Assembly: GCA_023441105.1 (NCBI GenBank)
Contig: JAEZQX010000386.1
Coordinates: 1-6,056 of the forward strand
Direction: 5' to 3'
From: Pseudomonadota bacterium
GTDB lineage: Bacteria; Pseudomonadota; Gammaproteobacteria; Burkholderiales; Burkholderiaceae
Length of the DNA stretch: 6,056 nt
In this document: piece after piece, positions 1 to 5,051 of the stretch
How the letters are laid out: every line of letters starts with the position of its first letter
Position numbering within the stretch: the stretch's first letter is position 1
Translations under genes and position numbers: made by a program
The notes under the pieces: model-generated
What the model was told of the DNA's origin: nothing
Seen by the model: only the letters and a program-made list of their open reading frames with translations
Database searches by the model: none

Positions 1-12
1 GCGCATGACCAC

Positions 13-51
13 CGCCCGGGCACCACGCCCTGGGCTCGTGGTGATTGGGCG
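13..51. other. GC-rich hairpin upstream of pdsR
   Basis: A perfect 7-bp stem (CACCACG at 21-27 with CGTGGTG at 37-43) closes a 9-base loop. It is extended outward by CGCCC (13-17) pairing with GGGCG (47-51) across a 3x3 internal loop. A TGA at 6-8 in the third + frame could be the stop codon of a gene that ends at the left edge, which would put the hairpin directly behind it. No T-tract follows, so this is not a standard intrinsic terminator. It may be a 3'-end stabiliser or a weak terminator separating the upstream gene from pdsR, or a chance fold in GC-rich DNA. Confidence 0.35.
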
Positions 52-91
52 CCCGGCTTCGGGATGGCGGCCTGTCGTGCGCAGGGCAAAG

Positions 92-151
92 CGGTGATGA
101 ATTGGGGCAATCCGGTGACACGGCGGATGCAGCCGGGCGATGCGCTACAGT
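92..151 (+). promoter_or_regulatory. putative pdsR promoter/operator region
   Basis: The hexamer CGGTGA occurs at 92-97 and again at 113-118, a period of 21 bp (two helical turns). A degenerate copy, CGGATG, follows at 124-129. Between the first two lies the small dyad ATTG-GGG-CAAT (101-111). OmpR/PhoB-type regulators bind tandem direct repeats at about 11-bp periods, so this could be an autoregulatory site for PdsR. TACAGT at 146-151 is a 4/6 match to a -10 box and would place the transcript start at about the A of ATG 158, but no matching -35 is seen at normal spacing. All of this is inferred from pattern only. Confidence 0.25.
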
Positions 152-157
152 TGCGCC

Positions 158-880
158 ATGACGGAACCGCAAGCCGCACAGGCCCAGGCGCGCCACATCG
201 TGATCGTCGAGGACGAGCTGGCGATCGCCCAGAACCTCGGCGACGCGCTCGCGCGCCACGGCTACCGGACCAGCATCTACCCCGACCGGCCGCAGGCCCA
301 GGCCGGCCTCGCGTCATGGCTTCCCGACCTGGCGATCATCGACGTCGGCCTCGGCCGCGAACCGGACGGCGGCTTCGAGCTCTGCCGCTGGCTGCGGGGG
401 CGGGCGCCGGCGCTGCCGATCCTGATGCTGTCGGCGCGCGATTCGGAGATCGACGTTGTCTCCGGGTTGCGGCTCGGCGCCGACGACTATCTTGCCAAGA
501 ACGTCAGCCTGCCCCACCTGCTGGCGCGGGTGACGGCGCTGTTTCGCCGCGTCGATGTCGCCGGGCAAGCCGTCGCTGCCGACGATGTGCTCCAGCGTGG
601 CGCGCTCAGCCTCGATACGCAGCGCTTCCAGGTGACTTGGCGCGGGCGGGCGGTCGAGCTCACCGTGACCGAGTTCTGGATCCTGCATGCGCTCGCGCGC
701 TTTCCTGGCCACGTCAAGAACCGCGATGCGCTGATGCGCGAGGCGAACCTGGTGGTCGACGATCACACGGTCACCTCCTACCTCAAGCGCCTGCGGCGCA
801 AGTTCCAGGCGATCGACCCGGCGTTCGACGCGATCGAGACCGTCTACGGCCTTGGCTACCGGTTCACCGAACGGCCCTAG
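158..880 (+). CDS. pdsR: PdsR-type response regulator, proteobacterial dedicated sortase system (OmpR family)
   Basis: A two-component response regulator of 240 residues, expected to be phosphorylated by the kinase encoded next and to act as a DNA-binding regulator in the cytoplasm. The receiver domain (about residues 13-130) has the acidic pocket E18/D19, phospho-acceptor D62 in AIIDVGLG, switch Ser92 and the conserved Lys114. The C-terminal winged helix (about 150-238) carries the recognition segment VTSYLKRLRRKFQ and ends in VYGLGYRF. Segments such as GGFELC, SGLRLGADDYL, KNVSLPHLLARV, FPGHVKNRDALM and AIDPAFDAIETVYG are ones I recognise from the PdsR family, which accompanies a dedicated sortase and its target in proteobacteria. 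I chose ATG 158 because the receiver begins soon after it. ATG 140 would add only six residues. Neither start has a clear Shine-Dalgarno, so a leaderless message is possible. The kinase gene follows 10 bases after the stop. The family call is from memory of motifs, not from a search. Confidence 0.9.
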   Translation: MTEPQAAQAQARHIVIVEDELAIAQNLGDALARHGYRTSIYPDRPQAQAGLASWLPDLAIIDVGLGREPDGGFELCRWLRGRAPALPILMLSARDSEIDVVSGLRLGADDYLAKNVSLPHLLARVTALFRRVDVAGQAVAADDVLQRGALSLDTQRFQVTWRGRAVELTVTEFWILHALARFPGHVKNRDALMREANLVVDDHTVTSYLKRLRRKFQAIDPAFDAIETVYGLGYRFTERP

Positions 881-890
881 CCAGCGGCAG

Positions 891-3014
891 GTGCGGGGCG
901 CGGCCCGGCCCGGCCTGCGCCTCGGACTGCGCTTCACGCTGCTGGTCGCCTTGCTGCCGCTGCTGGCGTTGCCTTGGATCGGGCTGCGCTTCGTCGAGCG
1001 CATGGCGGAGATGACCCGCGACGTGCAGGCCGAAACCCAACAGTCCGCGGCCCGCAGCCTTGCCGCCGCATTGCACGAGCGACACGAGCTGTTCGGACGC
1101 GGCGATCCCGCGCAGCTGCCGCCGGGCATCCAGCTGTTCGAGCCGGCGCCCGCGTCCGGCGATCCCGCCGACTGGCGCGGCGTCGCGCGCCGGCCGCTGC
1201 CGGTGCAGGTCGAAGGCAGCGCGCCGCTGCAGACCCTGCGGGTGCGAATCGCGGCTCGCCTGCTGCCGGAAGGTGCCGAGCCGCCCCGGCACCTGCTGCT
1301 GGTCGAGGCCGACGACGAGCGCCTGGTGCTCCCCGGCGAGCTCGACACCTCCGGCGCCGGGCCGGTGGTGCAGCCTGGCGACCAGTTGACGGTGCTGGTG
1401 GGCGGCGACGAGACGCTGCAGGAGGCCACTGCCGCGGACCAGCGGGCACGTGCCATCGGCTCGAGCCGTGTCGGCTTGCCGGAGCTGCCGCAACGCGTGC
1501 CGGTGCCGCTCACCGCCACGGCCGACGGCTGGCGCGCCGAACTCGAGCTGCCGGCCGATGCGCGGCTGATCCGGGTGCTGGTTGCCGACGTCGACTATCT
1601 CGGCAGCCGCAGCGTCGAGGCAAGGGCCGACTCGGGCGTGCTGCTGCTTGCCAGCCGCGCCGATGCGCTCGAGCGTGCCGCCGCGGCGCGACGCGACCAG
1701 CTGTGGAGCGATTTCCTGCGCGCGCTCGACCGCGGGGTCGGACGGATCTCGGTCTTCGATGCGGCCGGCCAGTTGCTGGCCCAGCGCGGCGAGGTGTCGC
1801 TGACGCCGCCGCTGGCCGAGGATCGGCTGGCGCAAATCGCGCGCCTGCTGCTGTCGCTCGCGGTGGGCATCCATCCCGACGACGGCTATGGCGGGACCGG
1901 TGCGCGATCGCCGCTGCAGACGGCTCTCGCCGGCGTGCCGGCGCAAGCCGCCGAACGACTCGGTGCCGGCGCCGGCATGCCGGTCTGGATGCTCAGCAAT
2001 GCCCATCCCGTCTGGATCGGCGGGCAGGTGGCGGGCGCGCTGCTGCTGGAGGACAGCACCGTCGCGCGGCTGTCGCTCGCCCAGCAGTCGCTCGAGCGCT
2101 TCACCCTGCTGGTGGCCGCCGCGCTCGCTGCCACCGCCCTGGCGCTGATGGCGGTGGCGAGCCTGGCGGTGTCGCGCATCGTGCGCCTGCGGCGCGCGGC
2201 CGAGGGCTCGATCGACACCCACGGCCGGGTCCGTGGCGGGGTGCCGCGCTTCCGGCTGCGCGACGAGGTCGACGCGCTGGCGGCCAGCTACAACCGGCTG
2301 CTGGGCCGGCTGCACGAGCACCAGGACTATCTCGCCAGGCTCCGTTCGCGGCTAGTCCACGAATTGCGCACGCCGATCATGGTGGTGCGTTCGTCGCTGG
2401 ACAACCTCGCCGCGGAAGCGGACCCGCAGCGCACCGCCGCCTATGCCCAGCGCGCCCAGGCCGGTGCCGCGCGGCTCGAGCACATCGTCGCCAGCATGGG
2501 CGAAGCCAGCAGCCTCGAGGCGATGCTCGAGGACAGCGAGGTCGAATCGATTGACCTGGTCGAGCTGGTGGGCTCCTGCCTGGCAGGCTATCGCACTGCC
2601 TACCCCGGGGTGCGCCTGCGACTCGATGCGACGATCGCGGCAGCGCCCTGCGAAGTGGCGCCCGAGGCGATTGCCCAGGCGCTCGACAAGCTGGTCGCCA
2701 ATGCCGTCGACTTCGCGACTCCCGGCAGCGAGATCGTGATCGCCATCGCCGCGGTTCGATCGAGCGGCGTTCGCGGCTGGCGCCTCACGGTCACCAACCA
2801 GGGCCCGCCCCTGCCGGCAGCGATGGCCGACAGCGTCTTCGAGTCGATGGTGTCGCTGCGCGGCGAGTCATCGGCAGCGCCGGACCCGCGTGGTCATCTG
2901 GGTCTCGGGTTGTACCTGGTCCGGTTGATCGCCGAATTCCACGGCGGCAGCGCCCAGGCGCGCAATGTCGCGGGCGGCGTGGAGGTCGGGTTCACGGTGC
3001 GGGCGCAGGGTTGA
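891..3014 (+). CDS. pdsS: PdsS-type sensor histidine kinase, proteobacterial dedicated sortase system
   Basis: A membrane sensor kinase of about 707 residues and the probable partner of the preceding regulator. Topology: short basic N-terminus, TM1 (about 15-33, LLVALLPLLALPWIG), a long periplasmic sensor (about 35-403), TM2 (about 404-427), a HAMP-like linker (about 428-478), then the kinase core. The H-box is VHELRTPI with phospho-acceptor His490. The N-box has N604 in LVANAVDFA. The G1 box is N636-Q-G-P-P, lacking the usual Asp, and the G2 box is G671-L-G-L followed by YLVRLIAEFHGG. FESMVSLR between the G boxes resembles the PdsS family. The sensor's first half (about 105-255, including HLLLVEADD, DGWRAELELP and VADVDYLG) looks like a CBM9/DOMON-type sandwich. 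Its end (NAHPVWIGGQVAGALLLED) resembles ChvG-like sensors. The start GTG 891 lies 10 bases after the pdsR stop; a TTG at 852 would overlap pdsR. The length fits the family. A sortase is not visible in the window. Confidence 0.87.
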   Translation: MRGAARPGLRLGLRFTLLVALLPLLALPWIGLRFVERMAEMTRDVQAETQQSAARSLAAALHERHELFGRGDPAQLPPGIQLFEPAPASGDPADWRGVARRPLPVQVEGSAPLQTLRVRIAARLLPEGAEPPRHLLLVEADDERLVLPGELDTSGAGPVVQPGDQLTVLVGGDETLQEATAADQRARAIGSSRVGLPELPQRVPVPLTATADGWRAELELPADARLIRVLVADVDYLGSRSVEARADSGVLLLASRADALERAAAARRDQLWSDFLRALDRGVGRISVFDAAGQLLAQRGEVSLTPPLAEDRLAQIARLLLSLAVGIHPDDGYGGTGARSPLQTALAGVPAQAAERLGAGAGMPVWMLSNAHPVWIGGQVAGALLLEDSTVARLSLAQQSLERFTLLVAAALAATALALMAVASLAVSRIVRLRRAAEGSIDTHGRVRGGVPRFRLRDEVDALAASYNRLLGRLHEHQDYLARLRSRLVHELRTPIMVVRSSLDNLAAEADPQRTAAYAQRAQAGAARLEHIVASMGEASSLEAMLEDSEVESIDLVELVGSCLAGYRTAYPGVRLRLDATIAAAPCEVAPEAIAQALDKLVANAVDFATPGSEIVIAIAAVRSSGVRGWRLTVTNQGPPLPAAMADSVFESMVSLRGESSAAPDPRGHLGLGLYLVRLIAEFHGGSAQARNVAGGVEVGFTVRAQG

Positions 3015-3025
3015 GGACGGCGGAG

Positions 3026-3034
3026 TGATATCAT
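3026..3034 (+). promoter_or_regulatory. extended -10 promoter with overlapping palindrome (toxin-antitoxin operator)
   Basis: TGATATCAT fits an extended -10 element: TG, one base, then TATCAT (5/6 match to TATAAT). No good -35 is seen at normal spacing, as is common for extended -10 promoters. The first eight bases, TGATATCA (3026-3033), are a perfect palindrome, and a further ATCA half-site sits at 3039-3042. The predicted transcript start (about 3041) falls before the ribosome-binding site at 3052. Ribbon-helix-helix antitoxins usually bind such sites over their own promoter, so autorepression is the likely control. This is inferred from position and sequence only. Confidence 0.5.
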
Positions 3035-3051
3035 CGGCATCAGCGCTTGGC

Positions 3052-3056
3052 AGGAG
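3052..3056 (+). promoter_or_regulatory. ribosome-binding site for the antitoxin
   Basis: AGGAG lies 7 bases before ATG 3064. It sets the start at 3064 rather than at an in-frame start further upstream inside the pdsS tail (2965) or at ATG 3073. Confidence 0.75.
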
Positions 3057-3063
3057 ACGCTTC

Positions 3064-3309
3064 ATGGCCGACATGGTTCTCCGGGATCTCGACGACCAGC
3101 TGAAGGAAAAGCTGCGCCGGCGCGCGGCGCGCAACCAGCGGTCGATGAACGCGGAGTTGCGGGAGATCGTCCGCACAGCGCTGACGTGGCCGCAAGGGCC
3201 CGATCCGGCCGAACTCCGCAAGCTGGCCGCAGAGATCCGCGCGCTTAGCGCCGGGCGCACGCAAACGCCGTCGGAGATCTTGCTCCATGAGGGGCGCGGG
3301 GAGCGCTGA
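3064..3309 (+). CDS. vapB: FitA-like ribbon-helix-helix antitoxin (VapB type)
   Basis: An 81-residue antitoxin, expected to neutralise the PIN toxin encoded next and to repress the shared promoter. The N-terminal ribbon-helix-helix has a short strand (VLRDL, residues 5-9), helix A (about 11-24, DQLKEKLRRRAARN), Ser27 as cap, and helix B (about 28-40, MNAELREIVRTAL). This is the FitA-like arrangement, with RAARNQRSMNAELREI its most characteristic stretch. The tail (about 48-62, an acidic/basic helix) and the final TPSEILLHEG segment are the expected toxin-binding part. The start is set by AGGAG at 3052. It begins 49 bases after the pdsS stop with its own promoter, so it is probably a separate operon. 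The vapB name is generic for partners of PIN toxins; the antitoxin fold is closest to FitA. Confidence 0.85.
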   Translation: MADMVLRDLDDQLKEKLRRRAARNQRSMNAELREIVRTALTWPQGPDPAELRKLAAEIRALSAGRTQTPSEILLHEGRGER

Positions 3310-3314
3310 GGGCC

Positions 3315-3319
3315 GGAGG
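3315..3319 (+). promoter_or_regulatory. ribosome-binding site for the toxin
   Basis: GGAGG lies 6 bases before ATG 3326 and after the antitoxin stop. This favours ATG 3326 over the in-frame ATG 3287, which would overlap the antitoxin and prepend a non-conserved arm to the PIN fold. Confidence 0.75.
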
Positions 3320-3325
3320 CCGCCG

Positions 3326-3775
3326 ATGAGAAGGGTCATCGACGCGAGCGTCGCTGCAAAGTGGCTCGCGCCTGAGCCCGAATCACCGCAGGCAGACCGT
3401 CTGCTGGATGACGAACTGCTGGTGCCTTCGCTTCTCTTTGCCGACGTCGCCAACGTCTTGTGGAAGAAGCAGGCGAAGGGGGAGATGGACATCGCGACCG
3501 TGGCGATTGCCTCGCAATGGCTGCTCCAATTGCCGCTCCAGGTGCACGACTGCGCGTCGCTCATGAAGGACGCGCTGGATCTGGCAGTCCGGTTGCGGCA
3601 TCCGGCGTATGACTGCTTCTACCTCGCGCTGGCGCGGCAGACGGACTGCCCATTGGTGACGGCGGACCGCCGCATGCTTGAAAGGTGCCGTCGCCCTGAC
3701 GTGAAAGACCTCGCAGCGAGGATCGTCTTCTTGCCGGACCTTGGCGGAGCTCCGGATCTGGGCGTTGCAAGTTGA
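3326..3775 (+). CDS. vapC: VapC-type PIN-domain ribonuclease toxin
   Basis: A 149-residue PIN-domain protein and the toxin of the pair. Family members are Mg-dependent endoribonucleases that cut RNA (often tRNA or rRNA) when released from the antitoxin. The acidic site is visible: D6 in VIDASVAAKW, D40 in FADVANVLW (usually Glu in this family), D96 in AYDCFYLALA and D114 in the TAD motif (T112-A-D114). The length is near the usual 130-150 residues. Starting at ATG 3326, just after a GGAGG box, puts the catalytic strand at the very N-terminus as is normal. It lies 16 bases after the antitoxin stop and is surely co-transcribed with it. Its RNA target cannot be told from the sequence. D40 is a conservative change that should still bind metal, so I expect an active toxin. 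Confidence 0.88.
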   Translation: MRRVIDASVAAKWLAPEPESPQADRLLDDELLVPSLLFADVANVLWKKQAKGEMDIATVAIASQWLLQLPLQVHDCASLMKDALDLAVRLRHPAYDCFYLALARQTDCPLVTADRRMLERCRRPDVKDLAARIVFLPDLGGAPDLGVAS

Positions 3776-3843
3776 GCGGAGGGGGCGCATATCGTGACGC
3801 CATCCACTCGTAGATCAACCGTATTCCACCTTCTTACAGAACA
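3776..3843. other. intergenic gap between the toxin and the enolase-superfamily gene
   Basis: This 68-base gap is noticeably more AT-rich than its surroundings in its second half (about 3803-3843). I see no clear terminator for the toxin operon. I also see no convincing -35/-10 pair: TAGATC (3811) and TATTCC (3822) are weak -10 candidates without partners. There is no Shine-Dalgarno before ATG 3844. It probably holds the promoter of the catabolic pair, but none can be assigned. Confidence 0.4.
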
Positions 3844-5049
3844 ATGATCGTCACCGACATCGAGACCATCCGGCTGGATGCCTTCCCCAACATCCTGTGG
3901 GTGCTGGTCAAGACCGACCAGGACATCGTGGGGCTGGGCGAGACCTTCTATGGCACGCAGGCGGCCGAGGGCCATATCCACCAGACCATCGCGCCTTATC
4001 TGATCGGCAAGGACCCGCGCAACATCGAGCGGCACCAGGCGCACCTCACCGGCTATCTGGGCTTCGCCGGCAGCGGCGCCGAGGTCCGAGGCCGCTCCGC
4101 GGTCGATATCGCGCTGTGGGACATCCTCGGCAAGTCGGTCGGGCTGCCGCTGTGCGACCTTCTGGGCGGCAGGGTCAGGGACTCGGTCAAGGCCTACAAC
4201 ACCTGCGCCGGATACAGCTACGTGCAGACGCGGCCGACGCAGGGCACGGCCAACTTCGGCCTCGATGCCAAGCGTGGCCAGTACGAGGATCTGCAAGGCT
4301 TTCTCACCCGCGCCGACGCGGTGGCGGAGAGCCTGCTGGAGATGGGCATCACCGCGATGAAGATCTGGCCGTTCGACTATGCAGCAGAGAAGTCGGGCGG
4401 GCAGTTCATCTCCAGCGAGGACCTGAAGAAGGGCCTGGAGCCCTTCGAGAAGATCCGCAAGGCGGTCGGCGACCGGATGGACATCATGGCGGAGCTCCAT
4501 TCAATGTGGAATCGGCCGATGGCCACGCGCATCGCGCGCGAGCTCGAGCAGTTCAAGCCGCTCTGGGTCGAGGACCCGGTGATGATGGACCACATGGATT
4601 CGATCGGCGAGGTGGCCCGGTCGACGCGGTCGCCGATCGCGGTCGGCGAGACGCGCGGGCTGATGGCGGACTACCGCTACCTGCTGGACCTGAACGCGCT
4701 CAGTCTCCTGATCATGGACATGTCCTGGTGCGGCGGGGTATCGGAAGCACGCAAGATCGCGAACCTTGCCGCCACCTATCACACGCCGGTCGCCTTCCAC
4801 GACTGCTCCGGACCGGTGGTGCTGACGGTCTCCACCCACCTCGCGTTGCACACGCAGAACTGCTTCGTGCAGGAGATGGTGCGGGCGTTCTACTTCGGCT
4901 GGTATGGCGAGGTGGTCGAAGGCCTGCCCATCCTCGACAACGGCCTTCTCAGCGTTTCGCAGACTCCGGGCAGCGGCGTGTCGCTGCGCCCAGAGGTGCT
5001 GGCGCGCCCGGATTGCCGGCGCCGCACCACGACCCGGGCGGATCTCTGA
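3844..5049 (+). CDS. enolase-superfamily (mandelate racemase/muconate lactonizing enzyme) protein, probable acid-sugar dehydratase
   Basis: A 401-residue cytoplasmic enzyme of the mandelate racemase group of the enolase superfamily, Mg-dependent, abstracting a proton next to a carboxylate. The N-terminal capping domain is about 1-125; the barrel follows with SAVDIALWDILGK at the junction. Three metal ligands are spaced 26 and 26 apart: E217 (AELHSMWN), E243 (WVEDP) and E269 (VGET). D292 and H319 (AFHDCSGP) lie 23 and 50 residues after E269, the same spacing as the Asp-His dyad of mandelate racemase. H219, two after the first ligand, matches the acid histidine of galactonate dehydratase. The second-strand motif is K173-I-W rather than Lys-x-Lys, and an insertion of about 13 residues follows. 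This points to dehydration of an aldonic or uronic acid, substrate unknown. Its stop overlaps the next start (TGATG). The start is supported by the normal N-terminus of the fold, although no Shine-Dalgarno is seen. Confidence 0.85.
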   Translation: MIVTDIETIRLDAFPNILWVLVKTDQDIVGLGETFYGTQAAEGHIHQTIAPYLIGKDPRNIERHQAHLTGYLGFAGSGAEVRGRSAVDIALWDILGKSVGLPLCDLLGGRVRDSVKAYNTCAGYSYVQTRPTQGTANFGLDAKRGQYEDLQGFLTRADAVAESLLEMGITAMKIWPFDYAAEKSGGQFISSEDLKKGLEPFEKIRKAVGDRMDIMAELHSMWNRPMATRIARELEQFKPLWVEDPVMMDHMDSIGEVARSTRSPIAVGETRGLMADYRYLLDLNALSLLIMDMSWCGGVSEARKIANLAATYHTPVAFHDCSGPVVLTVSTHLALHTQNCFVQEMVRAFYFGWYGEVVEGLPILDNGLLSVSQTPGSGVSLRPEVLARPDCRRRTTTRADL

Positions 5050-5051
5050 TG
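5047..5051 (+). promoter_or_regulatory. TGATG stop-start overlap (translational coupling)
   Basis: The TGA of the dehydratase (5047-5049) shares its last base with the ATG of the dehydrogenase (5049-5051). The upstream sequence has only a loose GGGCGGA as ribosome-binding site, so the second gene probably relies on terminating ribosomes. Confidence 0.8.

Noticed and set aside
5..97. Short open frame ATG 5 to TGA 95-97
   Set aside because: 30 residues, Arg-rich, no ribosome-binding site visible, and it covers the hairpin and part of the repeat region.
852..890. TTG start of pdsS inside pdsR
   Set aside because: It adds 13 residues with no conserved content and overlaps pdsR; GTG 891 lies just after the pdsR stop. 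Not fully excluded.
64..1014. Open + frame overlapping pdsR
   Set aside because: Arg/Ala-rich composition with no domain; the overlapping frame encodes a clear response regulator.
314..2321. Long open frames on the - strand across pdsR and pdsS (314-1519, 864-2321)
   Set aside because: They mirror the GC-rich third positions of the + strand genes. Their products are low-complexity Arg/Ala/Gly/Pro-rich with no family motifs.
974..2554. Open + frame inside pdsS
   Set aside because: Arg/Ala/Gly-rich shadow of the kinase frame, with no motif and no start signal.
3287..3325. ATG 3287 as the toxin start
   Set aside because: ATG 3326 has a better ribosome-binding site and places the first PIN aspartate at residue 6, as is usual.
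3745..3754. CGGAGCTCCG palindrome near the end of the toxin gene, as a terminator
   Set aside because: It has no loop and no T-tract and lies inside the coding sequence.
3784..3801. GGCG...CGCC inverted repeat after the toxin
   Set aside because: Only a 4-bp stem with a 10-base loop; not distinguishable from chance in this base composition.
3897..5048. N-terminal extension of the dehydrogenase frame, as a fusion protein
   Set aside because: The extension is an Arg/Gly/Pro-rich out-of-frame reading of the dehydratase gene; the dehydrogenase fold begins naturally at ATG 5049.
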